NCBI GenBank assembly: GCA_946885645.1
Contig: CAMPGU010000037.1
Location: 1 to 20,720 of the forward strand
Direction: 5' to 3'
Origin: an uncultured Haloferula sp.
GTDB taxonomy: Bacteria > Verrucomicrobiota > Verrucomicrobiae > Verrucomicrobiales > Akkermansiaceae
DNA length: 20,720 nt
Part shown: positions 1 to 7,453 of the stretch, one piece after another
Layout of the letters: the number at the start of each line of letters is the position of its first letter
How positions within the stretch are numbered: the first letter of the stretch is position 1
Program-made: the position numbers and the translations under genes
The notes under the pieces: generated by a model
The model's input: the letters and a program-made list of their open reading frames with translations, nothing else
Databases searched by the model: none
What the model was told of the DNA's origin: nothing

Positions 1-1
1 G

Positions 2-640
2 AAGATCGCCGCAGCTCTCCCGCGGGCCCTGAAGCTCATCCTGGAGGCACAGGCGGTGGATAAGGACGAGCGTCATCAGGGCGGATGGCGCTACCATCCG
101 GGCTCCTCGGACAGCGATACCTCCTGCAGCGGCTGGGCGCTCATGGCGCTGCGCTCGGCGAAGCTCAACGGCGCAGCGGTGCCGGACCAGGCGATCGCCG
201 ACGCCGTCTCCTATCTCAGGCGGCATCAGGACCCGAAGGAAGGCAGCTTCGGCTACATGGACCGCCACGATCACGCGCGATCGCTGACCGGCATGGGCCT
301 GCTCTGCCTGGAGCTGTGCGGGCGGCACGGGACCGGCGAGACGACGCGCGCGGCGGACTACGTGATGAAGACTTTCCGCGATCTCCCCGGCGACCAGTTC
401 GAGTTCTACGGGAATTACTACAACGCCCAGGGAACCTTCCAGATCGGCGGCCGCTATTGGCACGAATATGCCGCCTGGATGTACGACACCTATTTGAAAA
501 AGCAGTCCGGGGACGGCTCCTGGAACAGTCGCGAGGCCGGCCGCATCTACGGCACCTGCATGATGGTGCTCGCCTTCACGGTGCCGTACCGCCAGCTCCC
601 GATCTATCAGCGGGACGAGACGGTGGACGAAACGGAGTGA
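2..640 (+). CDS. Prenyltransferase/squalene-oxidase repeat protein, C-terminal part (5' end outside window)
   Basis: The reading frame is open from the first bases of the window, so only the last ~212 codons are seen. The visible part has alpha/alpha-barrel repeats of the prenyltransferase/squalene oxidase type: segments such as SGWALMALRSAKLNG, SLTGMGLLCLELCGR and YGTCMMVLAF alternate with QxxxGSF/GSW turns (QDPKEGSFGY, QSGDGSWNS), which are the hallmark of this fold. Verrucomicrobia and planctomycetes carry many exported or membrane-anchored proteins of this class whose substrates are unknown. A true squalene-hopene cyclase would show a DXDD motif, and none lies in the visible part, so a cyclase reaction cannot be claimed. 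It ends 18 bp from the convergent FHA gene. A GTG at 56 could mimic a start, but the homologous repeat pattern continues upstream of it, so it is taken as internal. Family call fairly sure; function unknown. Confidence 0.75.
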   Translation, partial: KIAAALPRALKLILEAQAVDKDERHQGGWRYHPGSSDSDTSCSGWALMALRSAKLNGAAVPDQAIADAVSYLRRHQDPKEGSFGYMDRHDHARSLTGMGLLCLELCGRHGTGETTRAADYVMKTFRDLPGDQFEFYGNYYNAQGTFQIGGRYWHEYAAWMYDTYLKKQSGDGSWNSREAGRIYGTCMMVLAFTVPYRQLPIYQRDETVDETE

Positions 641-658
641 GGGTGCAGCGAGCGGCTT

Positions 659-1294
659 CTATTCCGCCGGGGCCGGTGCGGGAGCTTCCTCCTTCGCATC
701 GGGCGTCGGCACGGGAACTCCTGCCGCGGAGCCTTGGATGTCCCGCAGCAGCGAGCGACCGGTTTCCTTCTGATGCCGGATGGAAAGTCCCACGCAGAAA
801 GCACCTGCCGCGAGGATCAGGAAAAGCAGCGTCATGAAGAAGCTGGCCGAGGCGCTCGGCTGGGTCTCGTACACCACGTGGCGCGGCGCGGCACCCGGGG
901 CGGGCCGCATCGGGCCTTTCTTCGGTGCGTCGAGCGCGGATTCCTTGATGATGGGAGATTCCTGCAAGGGCTTTTCCCGGGCCAGCGCGTCGCGTTCGTC
1001 GTCGCTCAGGGTGAAATCGAAGGCCACATCGCCGATCCGCACGGACAGGCCGTGGCGCAGGGGGATCAGGGGCATGACCTCACCCTCCAGCTTGATCCCG
1101 TTCGTCGAGCCCAGATCGCGCAATTGGTAGCCGCCTTCGATCCGCTCCATCACCGCGTGGCGCACGGAAACGGAGCCGTCCTCGATGACAATGTCGTTGT
1201 CGCTTCCCCGGCCCATATTGACCGCCTGCCGATCGAGCTGGAAACGGTACGGTTGCGGATTGCGATCCGGGACGGTGATGGTGACGCGTGGCAT
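659..1294 (-). CDS. FHA domain protein with C-terminal transmembrane segment
   Basis: A 211-residue protein. Residues ~5-95 form a forkhead-associated domain: GRGSDNDI (28-35), SVRHAVM with the conserved Ser and His (43-49), and DLGSTNGIKLEG (60-71). FHA domains bind phosphothreonine peptides and usually read out Ser/Thr kinase signalling or organise protein assemblies. A charged/proline-rich linker (~100-148) leads to one hydrophobic segment (152-170), followed by a ~40-residue tail ending in an Ala-Pro run, so the FHA domain should be cytoplasmic and membrane tethered. I chose the ATG at 1294 because the FHA fold starts right after it (PRVTITV); the frame is open ~28 codons further up, but that stretch has no domain character. 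Divergent from the bactofilin gene with a 141-bp gap. No kinase or phosphatase is adjacent, so the partner is unknown. Confidence 0.88.
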   Translation of the reverse strand: MPRVTITVPDRNPQPYRFQLDRQAVNMGRGSDNDIVIEDGSVSVRHAVMERIEGGYQLRDLGSTNGIKLEGEVMPLIPLRHGLSVRIGDVAFDFTLSDDERDALAREKPLQESPIIKESALDAPKKGPMRPAPGAAPRHVVYETQPSASASFFMTLLFLILAAGAFCVGLSIRHQKETGRSLLRDIQGSAAGVPVPTPDAKEEAPAPAPAE

Positions 1295-1435
1295 GGGTGA
1301 AAAACGTAGGCTTCCGCCGCTTTCTAGCGGGAAAGGCAGGCATCCTGCACGGAAAAATTCGGACCCGGGAAGGACCATGATCCCGGGGGAATCCGATTGC
1401 CAAGCCGCCGGGGCTCTGCTGAATTATCCCCCATC
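1295..1435. promoter_or_regulatory. Divergent intergenic region between FHA gene and bactofilin
   Basis: These 141 bases separate two diverging genes and must hold both promoters. Visible structure: a short perfect hairpin GCAGG-cat-CCTGC at 1336-1348, and two CCCGGG hexamers flanking an AT-richer core around 1366-1390. I see no convincing -35/-10 pair and no clear Shine-Dalgarno sequence before either start codon. Confidence 0.35.
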
Positions 1436-1753
1436 ATGGCAAATGCAACGAACGTGCTCGCGAGCGGGATCGAGATCACCGGCTCCATCCGCTTCTCCAA
1501 CGATATGATCATCGACGGGAAGATCGAAGGCGAGATCATCTCCGAAAAGGGCCGCGTCACCATCGGCGAGAACGCCATGATCAAGGGCAACGTCACCGCC
1601 GGCGACGTGAAGGTCTTCGGCAAGGTCGAGGGCAAGATCACCGGCGAGCGCTGCGAACTGAAGGCCAAGTCCCGCCTCGACGGCGACATCAAGGCCAAGA
1701 TGTTCTCGATGGAGGAGGGTGCCCAGCTTTCCGGCCGCACCGAAATTGGCTAA
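1436..1753 (+). CDS. Bactofilin (polymer-forming cytoskeletal protein)
   Basis: A 105-residue protein that is almost entirely a bactofilin domain. After a short N-terminal tail (MANATNVLASG) come repeated short beta-strand turns: ITGSIRFSNDMIIDGKIEG, GRVTIGENAMIKGNVTAGDVKVFGKVEGKITG, and CELKAKSRLDGDIKAKMFSMEEGAQLSGRTEIG. The 'hydrophobic-x-G-x-hydrophobic-x-G' periodicity is the right-handed beta-helix signature of the family. Bactofilins self-assemble without nucleotide into filaments at the membrane and serve as scaffolds for cell-wall synthesis, stalk formation, motility or chromosome positioning, depending on the species. The ATG at 1436 is preferred to a TTG 13 codons upstream because the family begins just before this point. 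A strong terminator follows directly. No LytM peptidase gene, a frequent bactofilin neighbour, is seen here. Confidence 0.92.
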   Translation: MANATNVLASGIEITGSIRFSNDMIIDGKIEGEIISEKGRVTIGENAMIKGNVTAGDVKVFGKVEGKITGERCELKAKSRLDGDIKAKMFSMEEGAQLSGRTEIG

Positions 1754-1776
1754 TCGGCCGTATCTTGCTGATTTCC

Positions 1777-1810
1777 AAAAGGACTTTCCCCTTGGGGGGA
1801 GTCCTTTTTT
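1777..1810. terminator. Bidirectional rho-independent terminator between bactofilin and dsbD
   Basis: AAAAGGACT (1777-1785) pairs perfectly with AGTCCTTTT (1800-1808); the stem is continued inwards by TTCCCC against GGGGGG, with two wobble pairs. T6 at 1805-1810 follows on the plus strand, and a T4 tract follows on the minus strand, so the element can end both converging transcripts. Confidence 0.88.
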
Positions 1811-1831
1811 CGTGGCTTGAACAGGGGGCTA

Positions 1832-4009
1832 TCAAGGCTGCACCGGGCCGTCTCCCAGGCGCTGGCGGACGAAGCCCTGCAGGTATCCCGAGGTAAGGAT
1901 GGTTTGCGTGATGTGCGGCTTCGGGTCGCCCTTGACGTAGAGGACATTGACCGGGATGGCGACTTGGCCGAGACGGTTGAGTTCCGCGTCGATTTCCGGC
2001 TTGTCCACGGTCTTGTCGGCCTTGAGCGCGACGATGCCGTGGATCTGGAAAAGCCGTGCGGTTTCTTCGGTGTACGCCGCCGCCTTGTTGGTCTGGCACG
2101 TCAGGCACCAGCGCGCGGTGAAGTCCACGTACACGGATTTTCCTTCCTTCAGCAGCGCCTGCTGTTTTTCGAGCGACCACTCCTCCCACTGGATGACGGG
2201 GGCGTTCGCCATCACCTGAGGGGTAGGGGAGGGCTTCGCCAGCAGCGCCCCGCCGAGAATGAAGACGGCAGCGGTCACCCGGCCGATTCCGCGGGCCTTT
2301 GGCGTCCGGTAAGGGACCGCCCAGCGGCCGTAGATCCAGAAACCCGCCGCGATGATCGTGAGGCCGATCAGGACATGGAGGCTCTTTTGCCCCGCCAGTT
2401 GGTCGCCCACCTGGAGGATATACACCCAGGCGAGGTAGGCCACCGTGCCGAAGAGGAGGAAGGACATGCCCTGTTTGAAGGATTCCATCCAAGGCCCGGG
2501 ACGCGGCAGCTTGTCCACCAGCTTCGGGAAAAAGGAGAGCAGCAGGTAGGGCAGGCTCAGGCCCAGCGCCATGCAGGTGAAGCTCAGGACGAAAAGCGGC
2601 GTCGGCAATTGCACCGTGGCACTCAGGCCGGTGCCGAGGAAAGGCGCGGAGCAGGGAGTGGCCACCACCGTGGCCAGCACGCCGGAAAAGAAGGTGCCGG
2701 AGAGGCCCTCGCGGTTCGAGAGCTTGCTGCCCACGCCCGTGGCGGATGCCCCCAGCTCGAACACGCCGAACATGCTCAGGGCGAAGACCAGCATCACGAG
2801 AAGCAGGGAAAGGACCACCCAAGGGTTCTGCAATTGGCCGCCCCAGTTGCGGATTCCGCCCGCCAGCATCAGCGCGCACAGGATCCAGAAAGACACCAGC
2901 ACCCCGGCGGTGAAGATCAGCCCGTGGCTGATCACCTTTTTGCGGTCGTGCCCCGCCTGTTGGACGAATCCCATGATTTTCAAGCCGATCACCGGGAAGA
3001 CGCAGGGCATGAGATTGAGTATCAAGCCGCCCACGAACATCAGTAGCAGGGTCAGGGGCAGCGCCGTCTTTTTCGGCGCCTCAATCGGGGCTGCGGCCGT
3101 TTCCGGAGCCGCGGCCACCGGGGCGGAGATTGCGATTTCCTTCAGGGCCAGGCCCTTGGAAGGATTGCCCGCGATCCAGCCGCTATCGGCCTTCAGGATG
3201 CCGGAGACGAGGATCGGCTTCGGATCGGTTTCCGGATGGCGGGGGAAGCTCAGGGTCCAGGCTTCCCCGTCCTTCTTCAGCTCCTGAGGCTTCGACGCGT
3301 CCTCCAGCGAGTCGCTGCTGAAGAAATGCACGCCCTTCAGCTCGCTCACCGCTCCATCCGCGGGCGTCATCCGGATGGTCACGGTGTCGCCCATTCCGGT
3401 GGCTTCCACGCTCCAGGCCGTTGTCTCCAACGGCATCGCCGCATCCGCCTTGGCGAAGCCTTCGGCCGTGGCGGGATTCGGCGCGGCGGAAGCGGCCACC
3501 GGCAGCGTCAGCTTCACCGCGGCATCGCCCGGGATGCACTGTTCCTTGCAGGCCAGCCAGGAGACATCGCCGGAGAGCGTGACGGTTTCCCCGGGCTTCA
3601 GCGTGGCGGGAGCCGTGATGGTCTGGAGGAACCAAGTTTCGCCTTCATAACCGTAGAAAGGAGCGCCGGAAAAGGTGCCTACGGTGGGTACAGGAAATTG
3701 AAGATCCCCGGCCTCAAAACCCTCCGGCAATTCCCACTCGATCGAAGGCGGGAAGCCGACCTGCCCCGGGTTCACGTAATAGGTGTGCCAGTGCGGGGCG
3801 TGGGTGATTTTGAGCGCCACCCGGAAGGGCTCGCCCGGCGCGATTTCCAGCACCTCCGCGACCACTTCGGCGGTGGCGGAGACCTCCTTTTTCGCCGCAC
3901 CTCCGAAAGGACCGGAAAGTGCCTCCTGCGCCCGCAACGGACCGCATAGGGTGCCGGAAGCGGCGAAAAAGGTCGCGAGGAAGAGGGTGGGAAGTCGCAT
4001 CATGAACAT
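1832..4009 (-). CDS. dsbD: DsbD-family thiol:disulfide interchange protein (protein-disulfide reductase)
   Basis: A 725-residue envelope protein that would carry reducing equivalents from cytoplasmic thioredoxin across the membrane. Layout: signal peptide (~1-27); periplasmic N-terminal domain (~40-300) with the redox pair C154/C158 in WLACKEQCIPG and the HWHTYYVNPGQVG motif seen in ScsB/DsbD-like N domains; about eight membrane spans (~318-595) with the transport cysteines C336 (NLMPCVFPV) and C453 (TPCSAPF); and a C-terminal thioredoxin-like domain with C635/C638 in ARWCLTCQ. All six cysteines expected for the thiol relay are present, so it should be functional. The family is involved in cytochrome c maturation, repair of periplasmic disulfides, or copper tolerance; the neighbours do not tell which. 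Two further in-frame Met codons at residues 3-4 could be the real start. The gene ends 22 bp from the shared terminator. Confidence 0.93.
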   Translation of the reverse strand: MFMMRLPTLFLATFFAASGTLCGPLRAQEALSGPFGGAAKKEVSATAEVVAEVLEIAPGEPFRVALKITHAPHWHTYYVNPGQVGFPPSIEWELPEGFEAGDLQFPVPTVGTFSGAPFYGYEGETWFLQTITAPATLKPGETVTLSGDVSWLACKEQCIPGDAAVKLTLPVAASAAPNPATAEGFAKADAAMPLETTAWSVEATGMGDTVTIRMTPADGAVSELKGVHFFSSDSLEDASKPQELKKDGEAWTLSFPRHPETDPKPILVSGILKADSGWIAGNPSKGLALKEIAISAPVAAAPETAAAPIEAPKKTALPLTLLLMFVGGLILNLMPCVFPVIGLKIMGFVQQAGHDRKKVISHGLIFTAGVLVSFWILCALMLAGGIRNWGGQLQNPWVVLSLLLVMLVFALSMFGVFELGASATGVGSKLSNREGLSGTFFSGVLATVVATPCSAPFLGTGLSATVQLPTPLFVLSFTCMALGLSLPYLLLSFFPKLVDKLPRPGPWMESFKQGMSFLLFGTVAYLAWVYILQVGDQLAGQKSLHVLIGLTIIAAGFWIYGRWAVPYRTPKARGIGRVTAAVFILGGALLAKPSPTPQVMANAPVIQWEEWSLEKQQALLKEGKSVYVDFTARWCLTCQTNKAAAYTEETARLFQIHGIVALKADKTVDKPEIDAELNRLGQVAIPVNVLYVKGDPKPHITQTILTSGYLQGFVRQRLGDGPVQP

Positions 4010-4060
4010 CGCTGGCTAGGTGAAGTAGAGGCGCCGCCGCCCGGAATCATCCGACAAAAA

Positions 4061-4092
4061 TGCCGGACAGGCCCGTGATGGCCTGTCCGGCA
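4061..4092 (-). terminator. Strong rho-independent terminator of the glycine-zipper gene
   Basis: TGCCGGACAGGCC (4061-4073) and GGCCTGTCCGGCA (4080-4092) are a perfect 13-bp inverted repeat with a 6-nt loop. Read on the minus strand, the stem is followed by TTTTT (4056-4060), which fits termination downstream of the minus-strand gene ending at 4122 and insulation of the dsbD promoter. Confidence 0.9.
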
Positions 4093-4121
4093 AGGGAAAT
4101 CAAGGGACTAGCCCCGTCGGA

Positions 4122-4364
4122 TCAATAGCCGCGATACTCCTGGTCACGGGCGTGACCGTAGGCTCCGCCTGCCACACCGCCGGCTGCGGCACCGATGGCG
4201 GCTCCTTCCAGCGGGCGACCCGACTGGTTCCCGATGATCGCGCCGGCACCCGCACCGATCAGCGCGCCGGTGGCGGCCCCGCGGTTGGCATTCGGGCCGT
4301 AATTCTGGCAACTCGTGCCGAGGAAGGCGGTCACAGCGGCAAGGAGAGCAAGGGATGTCTTCAT
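4122..4364 (-). CDS. Small glycine-zipper lipoprotein
   Basis: An 80-residue envelope protein. The N-terminus MKTSLALLAAVTAFLGTSC is a signal sequence ending at a Cys, with a somewhat non-canonical lipobox (Gly at -3). The mature part contains a glycine zipper with G/A at three- to four-residue spacing (GAATGALIGAGAGAIIG and GAAIGAAAGGVAGGAYG), separated by NQSGRPLEG, and ends in DQEYRGY. Such YMGG/OmpA-type Gly-zipper lipoproteins insert in or associate with the outer membrane; several small ones are stress-induced, though nothing here shows that. The ATG at 4364 is preferred because the signal sequence starts there; an earlier in-frame start adds 11 polar residues before it. Own strong terminator downstream, so probably a single-gene unit. 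Confidence 0.8.
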   Translation of the reverse strand: MKTSLALLAAVTAFLGTSCQNYGPNANRGAATGALIGAGAGAIIGNQSGRPLEGAAIGAAAGGVAGGAYGHARDQEYRGY

Positions 4365-4453
4365 GGTTCGATGGTATGATTCAGGTTCGTGAGACAAATC
4401 CCGCCGGAAATGCGCTCGCGCAAGGGGGAATCGCTCCGCCTCCCACGACGAAA

Positions 4454-4467
4454 AAAGCCATCGCTTT
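4454..4467 (-). terminator. Weak terminator candidate after pyrD
   Basis: On the minus strand, AAAGC-gatg-GCTTT is a 5-bp stem followed by more T residues (T6 in all), starting 3 nt after the pyrD stop codon. The stem is short, so efficiency is doubtful and read-through into the glycine-zipper gene is possible. Confidence 0.4.
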
Positions 4468-4469
4468 AT

Positions 4470-5507
4470 TCACCCGGGCATGCGTGCGAGCGCCTCAACG
4501 CACTCCCGGATCAAACGCGGCCCCTTGTAAATGAAGGCCGAGTAGATCTGCACGAGGCTGGCCCCGGCTTCGATTTTCTCCACCGCATCCGTGGCGCTGG
4601 AAATACCGCCCACTCCGATGATCGGGATCCGACCGCCGAACTCGCCCGCAAAGGCCCGGATGATCTCCGTGCTGCGCGCCGTTAGCGGCCGGCCCGAAAG
4701 CCCGCCCGCTTCGTCCGCGCGCGGGTGTCCCGCTACCGGAGCGCGGTCGAGGGTGGTATTCGTGGCGATCAACCCGTCCAAGCCGCCATTCAGGAAAACC
4801 CGCGCCAAGGAGGAGACATGCGGGGGATCGAGATCCGGGGCCACCTTGAAGAGCAGGGGAACCCGCTTGCCGTGTTCCTTTTCCAACAGAGCCTGCTCGT
4901 TCTTCAGTCGTTCCAGCAGCCGGGCGGAAGCTTCCTCGCCCTGAAGGTCCCGCAGCCCCGGGGTATTCGGGGAGGAAAGGTTCACGGCGATATAATCCGC
5001 CACGGGATAAGCGGCGCGCAGGCAGGCCAGATAATCGTCCGCCGCGTTCTCGTTCGGCGTGTCCTTGTTCTTGCCGATATTGAAACCGGTGACTCCATGG
5101 AATGCCTTCGACCGGCGAACGTTTTCCACCCCCGCGGCGATGCCCGGATTGTTGAATCCCATGCGGTTGATGATCGCCTCGTGCTCCACCAGGCGGAAAA
5201 GGCGTGGCTTGGGGTTTCCCGCCTGGGGCCGGGGCGTGATCGTTCCGATTTCCACGAAGCCGAAGCCGAGGCGGCCCAGGGCGTCGATGGTGTTGCCCTC
5301 CTTGTCCAACCCTGCGGCCAGGCCGACGCGGTTCGGAAAGCGCAGGCCCATCACTTCCACCGGCGCGATGAAGTCCGGCTCGGGGAAAAGGAGGCGCAGC
5401 AGCCCGGTCTTCTCCGCGGCGCGGAGACCGCGCAGGCTCAGGTGGTGGGCGCTTTCGGCATCGAGGCGGAAGAGAAGGGAGCGGGCGATGTCGTAGGCGT
5501 CGGACAC
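4470..5507 (-). CDS. pyrD: Dihydroorotate dehydrogenase (quinone), class 2
   Basis: Oxidises dihydroorotate to orotate with membrane quinone as acceptor, the fourth step of pyrimidine synthesis. The class 2 assignment rests on the N-terminal helical extension (YDIARSLLFRLDAESAHHLSL), which binds the membrane, and on the catalytic-serine motif NLSSPNTPGLRDLQ (from ~residue 176). FMN-site segments are also present: GLAAGLDKEGN, GTITPRPQAGNPKPR, NRMGFNNPG, IATNTT and IIGVGGI. I chose the GTG at 5507 (345 residues) because it places the start a few residues before the YxxARxxLFxLD block, as in other class 2 enzymes; a TTG at 5555 would add 16 residues of no known domain. No other pyr genes are in the window. 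Diverges from the lipoprotein gene at 5641. Confidence 0.93.
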   Translation of the reverse strand: MSDAYDIARSLLFRLDAESAHHLSLRGLRAAEKTGLLRLLFPEPDFIAPVEVMGLRFPNRVGLAAGLDKEGNTIDALGRLGFGFVEIGTITPRPQAGNPKPRLFRLVEHEAIINRMGFNNPGIAAGVENVRRSKAFHGVTGFNIGKNKDTPNENAADDYLACLRAAYPVADYIAVNLSSPNTPGLRDLQGEEASARLLERLKNEQALLEKEHGKRVPLLFKVAPDLDPPHVSSLARVFLNGGLDGLIATNTTLDRAPVAGHPRADEAGGLSGRPLTARSTEIIRAFAGEFGGRIPIIGVGGISSATDAVEKIEAGASLVQIYSAFIYKGPRLIRECVEALARMPG

Positions 5508-5640
5508 GCCGACAGTGAGACCGGGCGGAGCACCCGGAGAAAAGAGGATTCTCAAATTTCAAAATATCATCGGGAAAACCGATCTTTCCTTCAGGCCTAT
5601 CGATTTCCCCTCGTGCAGGGCCCGATGCAATTTTCTGCAT
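5508..5640. promoter_or_regulatory. Divergent control region pyrD / lipoprotein
   Basis: This 133-bp gap holds both promoters. The segment 5551-5570 is conspicuously AT-rich against the background and is the likely pyrD promoter. An imperfect inverted repeat (GGGAAAACCGAT near 5562 against ATCGATTTCCCC near 5599) could fold in the plus-strand leader. A second, perfect repeat ATGCA-attttc-TGCAT (5625-5640) abuts the ATG at 5641. No Shine-Dalgarno sequence is visible for either gene. Confidence 0.4.
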
Positions 5641-6318
5641 ATGCCTCCCAAGATACTCATCCCTCTGGCCGTTCTCTCCCTGGCCTCGTGTAACGAATAC
5701 CACACCCCGCCCTCAACTTCCTTGCCCATGACAGGGGGATCGTCGGGTGCCGTTCAGGATCATCCTCACGCGCGCCCGACGGTCCTTTTCCCCGCACGGG
5801 TAGCCATCGCCCGCATCGAGCCGGCCTACGATTCCTTCCGCCTGGTATCCGGCGGCGGCTCGGAGAATCCGGAGCACGCGGCGAAGGTGGCGGCTCTGCC
5901 GGGAGTCCGGGCGATGGTTCCACTCGGCCGGGTGGCCCTCGCCACCCGCGTGAACTCCTACCGCGAGCTGGACCGCGAGGCGCTGAAGCTGGGAGCGGAC
6001 CTGCTGGCCGTTTACCGGATCGAGACCGAACGGCGCTCCTCGGATGCCTTCGAACCCCTGAGTATCCTCAGCTTGGGCTTTGCGCCCACCGTCAGCAATC
6101 AGACCACCACCGTCGCGACCCTGATAGTGAGGGACGCCCGCACCGGTTACATCTACGGCGTGCTGGAGGAACGGGCGGAAAGCAAGGGCGTGACGATGGC
6201 GATGGACATCTCCTCCGCGCAACGGAGGGCGGCGAAACGAACGGAGAAGGAGGCGATGGACCGCTTGATGGAGAGGCTGCCCGGCTTCTGGAATGGCGTC
6301 CTCGCCAAAGGGAAGTAG
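5641..6318 (+). CDS. Putative lipoprotein of unknown function
   Basis: A 225-residue protein with a clear lipoprotein signal: MPPKILIPLAVLSLASC, lipobox LASC, lipidated Cys17 followed by Asn, so probably anchored in the outer membrane. After a Pro/Ser/Thr-rich linker the mature domain has a mixed alpha/beta pattern: VAIARIEPAYD, GVRAMVPLGRVALATR, ELDREALKLGADLLAVYRI, TTTVATLIVRDARTGYIYGVLEERAES, and a long amphipathic C-terminal helix (SSAQRRAAKRTEKEAMDRLMERL). The 'GADLL...VRDARTGYIYG' arrangement recalls CsgG/TolB-N-like envelope lipoproteins that score a 'D..TG' strand, but this is only an impression. The start is set at the ATG where the signal peptide begins; the frame is open far upstream but non-coding in character. 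Function not recognised. Confidence 0.8.
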   Translation: MPPKILIPLAVLSLASCNEYHTPPSTSLPMTGGSSGAVQDHPHARPTVLFPARVAIARIEPAYDSFRLVSGGGSENPEHAAKVAALPGVRAMVPLGRVALATRVNSYRELDREALKLGADLLAVYRIETERRSSDAFEPLSILSLGFAPTVSNQTTTVATLIVRDARTGYIYGVLEERAESKGVTMAMDISSAQRRAAKRTEKEAMDRLMERLPGFWNGVLAKGK

Positions 6319-6334
6319 CTCGTGCCGGAGCCGA

Positions 6335-7429
6335 TCACACCAGCTCCGCCGCGATGGGATCCACGAGGGGGGAGCCCGCCCGCGTGAGCACCAGCCGGTC
6401 CGCGCGGATCTCGGCCAGCCCGTGTTCCGTCAGCCGTTCCAACCCTTGCGGATCGACGAGGGACAAGGGCACGCCCTCGTCCGTCCGCAACATGAGGGCG
6501 ATTCGTTCCATCCGCCGCTGCTCCTCGTCCAGCGCCTCGGTCTCGACCACGGCATTTCCCAAGCTTGCGATCATCCTCACGTAGGCCGCGGTATCTGCCA
6601 CGTTCTTCACGCGCACACCCCTGACGGTAGAAACCGCGGAGGGACCGAGGCCCAGGTAATCCTCGCCGCGCCAGTAACCGCGATTGTGCGACGAGCGCTT
6701 GCCCCGCCGGGCGTAGTTCGACGTTTCGTAATGTTCGAAGCCCGCGCCGCGCAGCAATTCATCCGCCAGGAGGAAGAAGCGGGCGTTGGTATCCTCGCTT
6801 TCGCTGACTTCGCCGCGCCGCAGGGATTCGAAGAAGGCGGTGTCTTCCTCGTAGGTCAGATTGTAGGCGGAGATGTGATCCGGCCGGAGGGCGATTGCGG
6901 TCTCGAGGGTGCTCCGCCAGTCGGCCTCCGACTGGCCCGGGATTGCGAACATCAGGTCGATGTTGATGGAGGGCATGTCCGCCTCGCGCAGGATTTGCAC
7001 CGACTCCGCGGCTTCCCCGGCGGTATGCTCGCGACCCAGCTTCTCCAGCACGTGCGGCGTGAAGGACTGGATGCCGAGGGAAGTCCGCGTCACCCCCAGT
7101 TCGCGGAACAGCCGGGCTTTCGCGAGGTCAAAAGTCGCGGGATTCGCCTCCATCGTCACTTCATCCAGCGAGGATAAATCGAGCAGCGTGCCCAAGCCGC
7201 CGAAGAGCCGCTTCAGGTGGGTGGGCGAGAGCATCGATGGGGTGCCACCGCCGAGATAGAGGGTGCGCGGCTTTTCCTCCAAGGCCGCCAGCCGCAGCCG
7301 GGCCTCATCCAGCAGTGCATTCACGAATTCGCCCACGGGGGTGTCGCCCGGCGTGTGCTTGTAGAACGAGCAATACGGGCAGACCCGGTGGCAGAAGGGG
7401 ATGTGGAGGTAGAGCAGCAAGCTGCCCAT
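6335..7429 (-). CDS. hemW: Radical SAM protein HemW (heme chaperone, HemN-like)
   Basis: A 364-residue radical SAM enzyme of the coproporphyrinogen-oxidase-like family. The [4Fe-4S] motif is C13-x3-C17-x2-C20 followed by S-F; the fourth Cys found in true HemN (CxxxCxxCxC) is Phe here, which marks HemW. Further family motifs: GGGTPS (60-65), EANP (94-97), NIDLMFAIPGQ (156-166), and HNxxYW (248-253), the conserved HemW signature near the heme-binding region. HemW binds heme and is thought to deliver it to apoproteins, so annotation as coproporphyrinogen oxidase would be wrong. It is the last gene of the minus-strand cluster, 24 bp after glpX, with no stem-loop in the 16-bp gap to the converging lipoprotein gene. 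Presence behind sugar genes is probably read-through organisation rather than shared function. Confidence 0.9.
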   Translation of the reverse strand: MGSLLLYLHIPFCHRVCPYCSFYKHTPGDTPVGEFVNALLDEARLRLAALEEKPRTLYLGGGTPSMLSPTHLKRLFGGLGTLLDLSSLDEVTMEANPATFDLAKARLFRELGVTRTSLGIQSFTPHVLEKLGREHTAGEAAESVQILREADMPSINIDLMFAIPGQSEADWRSTLETAIALRPDHISAYNLTYEEDTAFFESLRRGEVSESEDTNARFFLLADELLRGAGFEHYETSNYARRGKRSSHNRGYWRGEDYLGLGPSAVSTVRGVRVKNVADTAAYVRMIASLGNAVVETEALDEEQRRMERIALMLRTDEGVPLSLVDPQGLERLTEHGLAEIRADRLVLTRAGSPLVDPIAAELV

Positions 7430-7453
7430 CCATGGGCGCGCGGAGCAGCCGCG

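Noticed and set aside
1366..1390. CCCGGG pair upstream of bactofilin as an operator
   Set aside because: Each hexamer is common at this GC content and the spacing gives no extended symmetry.
1817..3046. Open frame of 409 codons antisense to dsbD
   Set aside because: Charged low-complexity translation (many His, Gln, Arg, Glu) typical of an antisense shadow.
4495..5703. Open frame of 402 codons in another frame of the pyrD strand
   Set aside because: Overlaps pyrD completely and shows an Arg/Pro/Gly-rich translation with no family resemblance.
6335..7429. Annotation as oxygen-independent coproporphyrinogen III oxidase (HemN)
   Set aside because: The fourth Cys of the HemN motif is Phe and the HNxxYW motif is present, both pointing to HemW.
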